From Piezodorus guildinii (taxonomy: Eukaryota; Arthropoda; Insecta; Hemiptera; Pentatomidae), in the NCBI GenBank assembly GCA_023052935.1, contig CM041294.1, positions 103,572,116 to 103,636,115 of the forward strand: a DNA stretch of 64,000 bases. Direction: 5' to 3'. Below, piece by piece: positions 21,625-30,133 of the stretch (its first letter is position 1; every line of letters starts with the position of its first letter). The translations under genes and the position numbers were made by a program. The notes under the pieces were generated by a model. That model made no database searches. It was not told the origin of the DNA and saw only the letters and a list, made by a program, of their open reading frames with translations.

Positions 21625-22722
21625 CTATAAATAAACTTATTCATATAACATAATAATAATGATAATCATTAATAATTTTTGTTATTTTCTTTATGATTCT
21701 AAAATTGCTTATAATCTTTGTTACAACCCAATATTTGAGATGTATGCAAAAAAATAAATTACCAAACCGTTTATCAACAATAGATGCAAAATAGCCTTTT
21801 TTAAATTAATATATTTAAAAAATATATAATTAATATTTTAATTAAAATTAAATTAATAACCAATTAATCATATTTTCCTTTTATATCATACAATATCTAA
21901 AATAATGACCTAAACATTTGTTAATTATTTTAATGGCAATGGTGAAAATCATTGTTATTACAGAATGCAGTAATTTCATTATTATTAGGAAAACGTAAAT
22001 TCGAGAATTATTTTATACTGCCCCGTATAGTTCGATCAGTGCATTTACTGAACACTAGCTATAAAAGAAAAAAACGACTAAATCTTCATGTTCTGCAGAG
22101 ATAGTTAGGATTTAGCTTACTAGTCGTTATCAGGATTTTATCGGGTTGGAAGAAAGCCTAATGCTCCAGGACTAGCTCTTTCCAAATTAGATCCTTAAGG
22201 GTAACTGTCGGTCAAAAACTACTTTTATTCCCTCTTGTCCCTCATTTTTCGAGCTGCTCAATAAAACGAACTTTTATCGGTAAAAAGTATAGTTTTGCCA
22301 ACTAACTTTTTCCTTTATGATAACTATTTTATTTTTATTTATTTATTCTGTAGTGAACGAGATATCTAGCTATGAATGAGCTGAGTGAGATTGGAACATT
22401 TCATTCTAAGAGTGAGAATATTTCCTTCCTTTCCCTCGAGTGACGTCACGTACAAGCCATCCCTCAACGGAGAGAAGCTTAATGATGACACAAGGCAACC
22501 TTTATACTGTTTAAAATATTCCATGTGTATTCTCAACTTGGCTCACTTCTTACTTTCATTTAAAAAAAACAAAAAAAAAACTGTATAACCAAAACTGTAT
22601 AAAGTTTTATGTATTTATATATTTATATTATGAATGAGTGAATATACTACATTTCAGTGTAGACTTTTACTACTATATTCTATACCATTTATATAATGAA
22701 GTCACTACAAAAATAATAAAAA
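21625..22722. other. AT-rich interval with no gene recognised
   Basis: No supported feature. A 67-codon frame near 22385-22588 has no recognisable similarity. Confidence 0.35.
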
Positions 22723-23585
22723 TCTAATATATAAAATTCACAATGTTACCATACTCCTCCGAAAAGGCTTGACCGCTTTTTATGAAATTTTATATGCAAA
22801 TTCGATATCTCTGAGAATCGGCTACTATCTATTTTTCACACCCCTAAGTGATATGGGTTCTCCACCCCTTACATTTTTTTATTATTTTTTTATAATGTTG
22901 CATTGAAAAATACATACAACCCTAAATTTTTACCCTTCTATCACCAACCCTTATTTTTTAATAGTCATTTTAGTAATTTAACAATTTTTCATCCCGCTCA
23001 ATAACTTATCAATTATCACTTGGTAAGTTATCCCCACCAGAGGTCTACCGCTGTCACACCTCAGCCATAAACAGCACGAAATAGGGATGAGACCGAAGCC
23101 AGTCTCCTCTTTCTCTCGCACAATAAGCCTTCTCTCACTCCCTCCACAGTTTTCGGTCATTATTGTTGTTTATGCATTAGGCGTAGTACAAACTTTTACA
23201 ATTAACGTTTTACTATCTCAGTGTAACTCATGTTTTTCACATGAACAATGATACGTGGCATGCTCTCAAGTGGGTAAACCATCCAGTTTGTGTTTGTTAG
23301 CTAAAGATGGGCTAACAAAAAATATTGTTTACGCTATAGCATTAAGAGATTGAGACTGTTCGTTAATGTTTCTGTCGTAATTAATTAATGATATATATAA
23401 CTTTGAAGAATACATTTCAAAAAAATAATATGTGTTTTTTTTTTGTATATTCCCTCATCGTTTACAGCACTCCATGTCTCTCTCGCTCATATACCACATT
23501 CTTACACACTTACAATAAGTTTGTTATTTTTTTTCTACACTAGAAATAGTTTATATGGCAAAACAACGTCTGCCGGGTTAGCAAG
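22723..23585 (+). mobile_element. Non-autonomous Helitron with helicase C-terminal relic
   Basis: Starts with TCTAATATATAAAATTCA and ends with ACAACGTCTGCCGGGTTAGC followed by AAG|T. These match insect Helitron ends (5' TC; 3' CTRR before T, here CAAG). Near 23230-23370 a broken plus-strand frame matches the end of the Helitron helicase (CNSCFSH..., YVACSQVGKPSSL, AKDGLTKN). Full Helitrons encode a rolling-circle Rep nuclease fused to a PIF1-type helicase; Rep and nearly all of the helicase are missing here. The same architecture recurs at 35.4-36.3 kb on the other strand. A Jockey element inserted 8 bp downstream of its 3' end. Confidence 0.75.
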
Positions 23586-23593
23586 TAAGATAT
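23584..23593. repeat. Target-site duplication of Jockey copy 1 (3' side)
   Basis: AGTAAGATAT, repeated exactly at 28216-28225. It overlaps the last bases of the neighbouring Helitron end. Confidence 0.8.
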
Positions 23594-23862
23594 TTTTTTT
23601 TATTTAGAAACAATTCTTTATTGAACAATATTACAATCTGTCCAATTTAGGACATTTTTAATAGGGATAAAGTACAACATTCATACTGCATTCACACGAT
23701 ATATACAAAACAATAAATTAATATAATAATAAAACAATATAAATAAATACAAAACAAAATCAATAAAAATATATACAAAAGTCACTCATACCTATATACA
23801 ATTCACAAGCATACACCACGTGAGTGGAGAATCTAGCCAATGCTAGAACTCCAATATACATT

Positions 23863-26547
23863 TTACAAGAGGTCTCGAGGCCACTGCCGTTTCAACCTTC
23901 TAGGAGGATGGTAAGGATGTGTGGAGCTGGATAAGGATTGAGCTAGGGGATTAGGGTGATGGATAAGGTTCTGATGGAATTTAGAGAATTTTAATGGTAT
24001 AAGGTCTAAAATAAATGGAATATTTAGGTCGCGGTGTAAGGTATGGTTGGATACATAATAAGGAGCATTAACTATTGTTCGGAGGACTTTTGATTGGAAG
24101 GATTGAATGCGTTTGATGTTAGAAAATTTGGCTGTCCCCCACAGTTCAAGTCCGTAGGTCCAGATAGGTTTCAGTACCGTCTTGTATATTAGCAGTTTGT
24201 TCTCGATAGATAATTTAGAATTTCTGTTCAGTAGTCTGTATAATTGTCCAAATCGTCGATTAAGTTCTTGTCGTTTAAGTCTAGTATGTGGGTTCCAAGT
24301 TAGTCTTTTGTCCAGAAGGAAGCCAAGATACCGGACTGTGTCGGAGAAAGGAAGCGGAACGGAGTCAAAGAGAACTGAAGGGCAGGATTGTCTTCGAAGG
24401 GTAAAGGTGACATGTCTGCATTTGGATTGATTGACTTTGATTCTCCAGTTGTTACACCAGTCTTCAATTTGAGAAAGGTGTGTTTGGAGGCCTGTAGATG
24501 CAATTTCGGGATCTAAGTGAGAGGATAGGATAGCTGTGTCATCAGCGTACGTTGCCAGGAAGGTATCAGGGCAGAGAGGAATATCAGCCGTGTATATATT
24601 ATAGAGGATAGGACCAAGGACACTGCCCTGAGGAACACCGGATTCGACTGGATAATAATTGGAATATTCTGCACCACAACGAACTCGGAAGGAGCGGTTT
24701 GATAGATAGGATCGGAGGACTAGGTATAAGGATAGGGGTAAATGGTTTTTGAGCTTAAAGAGCAATCCCGGGTGCCACACCCGGTCAAATGCTTGCGTTA
24801 TGTCCAGAAATGCACCCGAGCAGTACTCCTTGTTCTCAAGGGCAGAGGAAATATGGTCAACGACTCGGAGCCCTTGCTGAACGGTTGAATGTTGGGAACG
24901 GAATCCAAACTGATGGGAAGGAATAGTGTGGGGTTCTAATAACGGTAATATTCGTTTGAGGAGGATTTTTTCAAAGATTTTTGAAAGGATTGGGAGTAGG
25001 CTGATAGGTCTATATGATGTCGTAGTGTTAGGAGGTTTACCTGGTTTTAGGAAGAGAATTATTGTGGAATGTTTCCATAAGAGAGGAAAATGAGTAGTGC
25101 GTAGAATGGAGTTGTAAATATATGTAAGAAATATAACGGCTTTAGATGGAAGCTGTCTGAGAATCTGAGGAGTGAGGAGATCGTATCCAGGAGATTTACG
25201 GAGTGCAAGTTTTCGGAGAAGATATTTGACCTCAGAGGGATTAACTGCTTTAGGAGGTAATGAAAGCGGGATTGGAGACTGAAGGAACTGTTCCACTACT
25301 GCAGTGTGGTTTGAATTGGATTCTGGATGAGGTGTGAAGACTTGGGAAACGTATTTGGCAAGTTCCTCGGCTTTGTCTTCATCAGACGCAGCCCAGGAAC
25401 CATTACTACGACGGAGGGGATGGGAAATATGGTGGGATTTTAAAATTTTCTTGGTGACATTCCACAGGGAATTGTCACAAGCCGAAAGAGAAGAAAGGAA
25501 GGAACTAAAGGATTGGGAACGGAAGGTCGCCAGCTCCCTCTTTAATTGTCTAGAATAAAAGTTATAGGAGCGGCGATCTGTGGGGTGACGGGTGCGTTGC
25601 CATAAGGATCTGGATCGGCGTTTGGTGCGGATGAGGTCTATGAGGTGTTGTGGTAAGTGATTTTGGTTATGAGTTATCTGGGAATGCTTGGGAGAGGAGG
25701 CAGTCCAAACAGCTTGTTGAATAGCGATGGTGAAGGAGTTTACGGCATCGTCAAGGTCATCTGGAGTTTTGAGTTTCACTCTGAGGTCAATATCACTGGT
25801 CAGGATTTGGCGAAAAAGGTCCCAGTTTACTGGTCCTCTGATAAATGACGGTGGGGTGGGTTTAGGAATAGGAATTAGGGATACTTTAAGGAGCAATGGA
25901 CTATGGTCAGAGGACAGTTCATCAAGGCGAGTCACCGACATGTTTAGGGAGCCTAATCCGCTGTGAATGAAGAAGTCAAGGATGTCAGGATTACGGTTAG
26001 GATCAGTTGGCCAGTAGGTAGGGGAGTCAGGAGGCAGGAGGTTGAAACGTCTAGAGCTGAGTGCAGACTGTAAATTCCGCCCACGACAATTCGTGGATCT
26101 GCAACCCCATTGTTGGTTCTTAGCATTCATGTCTGCACCCAGAATGAAGTGGTTTCCTAAGGAATTAAGGAAGGATTCGAATAGAATGTTGGAGATGGAA
26201 TGTTTAGGAGGGCAGTACGCTGATGCGAGGGTGATCGGAAAAGAAAAAGTCTTGATTACTATGGCGGTGCATTGTAGGAAATCATAGGAGGGAACTGGGA
26301 GTATATGGTGGGAGAGGGACTGGTGCACAATGACAGCAGTACCGGCATGGGCTTTTCCGTCTGGGTGTTCTGTACGGTATGTTACGTATTGAGGTATTTT
26401 AAAGAGTTGTTTAGTGGTTAGTCTAGTTTCAGTAATAAGTGCTACATCAACGTTTTTGTCTTGCAATAAAGCTGTAAGTTCGTCAGTGTGATTTCTAACA
26501 CCATTCGCATTCCAAAGGAGAATGGACAAGGAATTAGGTGTAGTCAT
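23863..26547 (-). CDS. Jockey-type ORF2: endonuclease and reverse transcriptase (copy 1)
   Basis: 894-residue protein that nicks target DNA and reverse-transcribes the element RNA at the nick (target-primed reverse transcription). Residues 1 to ~225 form an APE-like endonuclease: LLWNANG at the start, the catalytic-glutamate motif ALITETRL (~38), LGADMNAKNQQWG (~137) and SDHSPLLL (~211). The reverse transcriptase spans ~480-740: YRPISLLPILSKIFEK, HQFGFR, GAFLDITQAFDRVW, GVPQGSVLGP and the catalytic ATYADDTAIL near residue 667. There is no RNase H domain, as expected for Jockey. The start ATG directly follows the ORF1 stop (TAAATG), which suggests reinitiation. No stop or frameshift is visible, so the enzyme may be functional. 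Confidence 0.93.
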   Translation of the reverse strand: MTTPNSLSILLWNANGVRNHTDELTALLQDKNVDVALITETRLTTKQLFKIPQYVTYRTEHPDGKAHAGTAVIVHQSLSHHILPVPSYDFLQCTAIVIKTFSFPITLASAYCPPKHSISNILFESFLNSLGNHFILGADMNAKNQQWGCRSTNCRGRNLQSALSSRRFNLLPPDSPTYWPTDPNRNPDILDFFIHSGLGSLNMSVTRLDELSSDHSPLLLKVSLIPIPKPTPPSFIRGPVNWDLFRQILTSDIDLRVKLKTPDDLDDAVNSFTIAIQQAVWTASSPKHSQITHNQNHLPQHLIDLIRTKRRSRSLWQRTRHPTDRRSYNFYSRQLKRELATFRSQSFSSFLSSLSACDNSLWNVTKKILKSHHISHPLRRSNGSWAASDEDKAEELAKYVSQVFTPHPESNSNHTAVVEQFLQSPIPLSLPPKAVNPSEVKYLLRKLALRKSPGYDLLTPQILRQLPSKAVIFLTYIYNSILRTTHFPLLWKHSTIILFLKPGKPPNTTTSYRPISLLPILSKIFEKILLKRILPLLEPHTIPSHQFGFRSQHSTVQQGLRVVDHISSALENKEYCSGAFLDITQAFDRVWHPGLLFKLKNHLPLSLYLVLRSYLSNRSFRVRCGAEYSNYYPVESGVPQGSVLGPILYNIYTADIPLCPDTFLATYADDTAILSSHLDPEIASTGLQTHLSQIEDWCNNWRIKVNQSKCRHVTFTLRRQSCPSVLFDSVPLPFSDTVRYLGFLLDKRLTWNPHTRLKRQELNRRFGQLYRLLNRNSKLSIENKLLIYKTVLKPIWTYGLELWGTAKFSNIKRIQSFQSKVLRTIVNAPYYVSNHTLHRDLNIPFILDLIPLKFSKFHQNLIHHPNPLAQSLSSSTHPYHPPRRLKRQWPRDLL

Positions 26548-27831
26548 TTAAGGATTTTTTAAGGAAGGGATTAAATTTGATACGAGATTAGTAAGTAGTG
26601 ATATTAGCGGCATGACAAGGGATTTGATTTCAGTGATGAAGGATGTCATCAAACTTGTAAGGTCTGTGACATTTGATGGAGGAGGAATATGAGAAATTTG
26701 ATGCGGATGAGGTTTTTGAGGGTTGGGTAAATTTTGAGGAATAGGTGGTTGTGGAAGGGGTTCAGGATGTATGCGTTGTTCCGGCAGGGCCTCTTTGTTC
26801 TGGTTCCCACCTCCAAGTAGATGGGCAAATGTTACATTGGAATCAATTGTTTTTGAAGGTTGTCTTCTGCTTCTGATCGGTTCAGCTGTTTCATCCAGAT
26901 TCTGAGGTTTTTGGTATCTGCTTTTGAGGTTCTTGTAGATTTGACATCCCTTGTAGTTAACCGGGTGGTCCTCGAGGCACAGAGCACATACAGCGGGTGT
27001 TGATCTTGATCTTGTGCATTCTTCTGATTTATGTTGCTCACCGCATTTCACACAGCGTGGTGTGTGGTGGCAGTAAGTTCTCGTATGACCATATGCCTGA
27101 CAATTATGGCACTGAACTATTTCTTTCTTAGTGTAAGGTTTCTCAACTCTTACACTAGTATAGTACAACCTATTGAGGTCGTAAATTTTTTCAACTCCTG
27201 CTGATGGTTCCAAGTCCACGAAGAATAGAGGCAGTGGAATTTTATCTTTTAGGACATTGGTCACTTGCCGCACTTTGTAGCCTATCCCCGTCAGTTCTTC
27301 TTTGATAGCTGTAACTGGTGTCGAAGGGTGTAGGTTTCTAATTACAACCCTTAAAGCTCTCTCCTGGCGCAACTGATAGGTATGAAAATCAGCTTTGGTC
27401 TCAGTCAGATATTTCACTATTTTTCTGTAGCTTTCGGCGGTAGTCGGGGATATTTTAGTATCACTGGTTCTGCTTATACAAGAATAACTATTAGGATCAG
27501 TTACTTTGTTTAAATGCGCACACATCAGTTGAAAATTTTTAATATTTTTAACAAATATTGGTGGAGGTAGTGGTTCCCTGGGTATAGGAGAAGATTCCAT
27601 GGCTTCTTTTTCATTTTGGAGGATCTGAAATGGATTCCGTGTAAAAAACGGCGATTCATCAGTTAATCCTTGTGATGATGTGCTAGGCTGTGGTTCAGAT
27701 CCTAAAGAGGAAGCTGAAGCGGTAGCTGGTGGAATCATTTTTTTATTATTTTCACGGCGAGGTCTCTGTTTTGTAGGAGATGAGTTTGAACCTGCAGATC
27801 TAGATCTTTTACTTGTAGCTTTTGAGGACAT
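26548..27831 (-). CDS. Jockey-type ORF1: nucleic-acid-binding gag-like protein (copy 1)
   Basis: 427-residue protein that probably binds the element RNA, as gag-like ORF1 proteins do. The basic, Ser/Pro-rich N-terminus includes RPRRENNKK. A central region (~90-235) resembles the domain that precedes the zinc knuckles in Jockey ORF1 (PRE_C2HC type). Three knuckles follow between ~240 and 297: CHNCQAYGHTRTYC, CVKCGEQHKSEEC and CALCLEDHPVNYKGC. The Pro/Gln-rich tail ends in a hydrophobic segment (VMPLISLLTNLVSNLIP) that could mediate self-association. I chose the MSSK start because it is conserved in all copies. Copies 2 and 3 have an extra upstream ATG that is mutated here. Confidence 0.9.
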   Translation of the reverse strand: MSSKATSKRSRSAGSNSSPTKQRPRRENNKKMIPPATASASSLGSEPQPSTSSQGLTDESPFFTRNPFQILQNEKEAMESSPIPREPLPPPIFVKNIKNFQLMCAHLNKVTDPNSYSCISRTSDTKISPTTAESYRKIVKYLTETKADFHTYQLRQERALRVVIRNLHPSTPVTAIKEELTGIGYKVRQVTNVLKDKIPLPLFFVDLEPSAGVEKIYDLNRLYYTSVRVEKPYTKKEIVQCHNCQAYGHTRTYCHHTPRCVKCGEQHKSEECTRSRSTPAVCALCLEDHPVNYKGCQIYKNLKSRYQKPQNLDETAEPIRSRRQPSKTIDSNVTFAHLLGGGNQNKEALPEQRIHPEPLPQPPIPQNLPNPQKPHPHQISHIPPPSNVTDLTSLMTSFITEIKSLVMPLISLLTNLVSNLIPSLKNP

Positions 27832-28215
27832 AACTTGATGAAAATATCTGATTGATTAAAAAATAAAAAAAAAATAAAAAATAAATAAAATAATAAAATA
27901 AAAAATAAATAAATAATGAGATGAGAATGAGAAGGAAAGATAATAAAAGAAAGATAAGTTAAAGAAAAGCAAGCCCGAGCTTGCCGAGCTAGCGGCAATC
28001 AGCTGATCAGTGACCCTCCTTTCACTTTTCGCGATTCTACAAAGTAAATTATAACTTTGCTTACCGATATTTCTCCAATATTCACTGCTGTGGTTTTCTT
28101 GAAGTCTAGTGATGTTTTCCAGACTGAACTCAAGCGAATTCCTACTGAAAAGAGCGAAAATCTGAGAGACGAAGTAACGTATGACTGTTATCATCGAGCG
28201 CATCAGCTGTTATCG
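27832..28215 (-). promoter_or_regulatory. 5' UTR / presumed internal promoter of Jockey copy 1
   Basis: About 380 bp shared with copies 2 and 3. It contains the palindrome-rich blocks CAGCTGATGCGCTCGATG at the start and TGATCAGCTGATTGCCGCTA further in, and a GCAAGCTCGGGCTTGC near-palindrome. Jockey elements use internal promoters, so this is where transcription should start; function is inferred. Confidence 0.5.
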
Positions 28216-28225
28216 AGTAAGATAT

Positions 28226-29867
28226 AAAAACATCTTCTGATTAAATTAAAAAAAATCAAAACATATATGCTAAAACATGTTTGAAGCAGTAGAAAATCTA
28301 TTCCACGTTCCATCCATCCATTGTTGCATCACTCCTCCTCATAGCACACCCGTCAAAATTGTTATCATATTCACGGCTTTATTAGACTCATTATACCGGT
28401 GTAAGATTAAAAGGTATTTAATATCATGTATTATTATGGTATATTTTATGGTACATATGATTTTATCTTTCGCTAAACTTGAGAATTTAATGGCTTTATT
28501 TAAATATTTAATTTAAGTACTATTTTATGTAATTTAACCATTATTATTATTTTCTGTATATATAGTATGAATGTGGTCTCATATCACTATTATTATTGTT
28601 CATTTTGTAACAAATTGTAATATATCTCAATAATTAAAAAAATAGTTTTTGAAAACTTTTTAAGTTCTTATAATTTACACTCTCAATTTTGATTATCTTA
28701 AATTATTAGATATCATTAATTATTAGTAATAGTAAACGTATAAAGTGTGCTTGGATTTGGTAACCAACAAAAGCGAAAACGATTTTCTTATTTACAATTA
28801 ATTGTTTTGGCCAAAAAATGCAATATGTAAATATGTTAACCAATTCATTGTTAATCCATAGCATCTCTAGGCCACTTAATTAAAAGTCGTTCGGGGGTGG
28901 ACATATTGGTGGTGGATTTAAGTGTTTGAGCTGGCAGGTTCATGATTTAAGTCAGTCTGTTGTGGATATTTTTATAATAAGGTGTAGATTCTTTTAGGTA
29001 AAGGTCAATTTCTATGAATAAAATTGGAGGCTGATTTCTATATTCATTTTTATAATATTATATAGCAAAAATCTGAAACTGTGAGAAAGTACAAGTCCTT
29101 GTGAAGTAGTTCGTTTGTCACATAAAATAGTTCATTTACGATTTTTCGTACTATTTTGGATTAAAAAGACTAAATTGTTTGAATGTTTAAGGTTTGAGCA
29201 GAACCACATAGCTCTATCTCAAATGTCCATAAAGGTTTGATAAGTACTTTTCAAAACAAAAAGGAAGAAATATTTTTACATGTAAATTTATATTTTCTTA
29301 ACTTAGACTCGGACATTAAAAATTATTTTAGGCTAATTAAGGAAAATTCTAAAAAGTGAAATTCAATTACCTTTTCAAAGTCTCAAGTCGGAAACGACAT
29401 TCCGAATTAGCTCCAATCCAATCTTGAAGTTTGCCCCAAACCAAGCCTATCATTTGCTCTTCAAACTATTCAGAGATAAGTTAAATGAGCATAGTTTGAA
29501 ATTAGCCAGCTTTAAAATAGAATTAGCCAAACAATTAAAGCCTGTTTATAGCCCCAAGCGATTTCGGTCGGAAAATCCCATAACAATACGAAACTAGCTC
29601 TATTCACAGGTAGCTTATATTAACCGTAGATCTGCATACCTAGCAAGGCTCGAATATCATAGGTATATCTTCTATTAAATATGATTAATCTATAAATTAT
29701 TCACACAAATATATCCCACATTGGTTATTTGAAATCATAGTATGTTAAAAAGTGCATTCATCTTAGCTATAAGCTTGCTTAGTGTAACTAATGCTTCTGT
29801 TTGGGGTTTGGGTGGTTTGACTGAACCATTTAGAACCGAATAATTGTAAGACAAGGTTGTTTACTTT
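28226..29867. other. AT-rich interval between Jockey copies 1 and 2
   Basis: 1.6 kb with no recognised gene or repeat. Confidence 0.4.
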
Positions 29868-30133
29868 GCAAATAATTTCAGTTATCAACAACAATTTTTA
29901 TTGAGAAAATTTTACAATCTGTCCCAATTTGGACATTAATAGTAGTGCTGAATGATATCATTTATACTACATTCATACAATATTTACACAACATAAAATT
30001 ACAAAAAAATATATACACAATAATGAATCAATACAAAAGTCAATAATTCACTTATACCTATATACACATACACACTATCATACATACATCACATTGAGTG
30101 GAGAATCTAGTCAGTGCTAGAACTCCAATATAT

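Larger units (their letters stand above)
23594..28215 (-). mobile_element. Jockey-clade non-LTR retrotransposon, copy 1 (full length)
   Basis: A 4.6-kb minus-strand element with, in transcription order, a ~380-bp 5' UTR, ORF1, ORF2, a ~240-bp 3' UTR and a short A-rich tail. It is bounded by an exact 10-bp target-site duplication. Both ORFs are open. The 5' end begins with CAGCTGATGCGCTCGATG, shared with the other two copies, so it appears complete at the 5' side. It belongs to a different sequence subfamily from copy 2. Confidence 0.85.
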
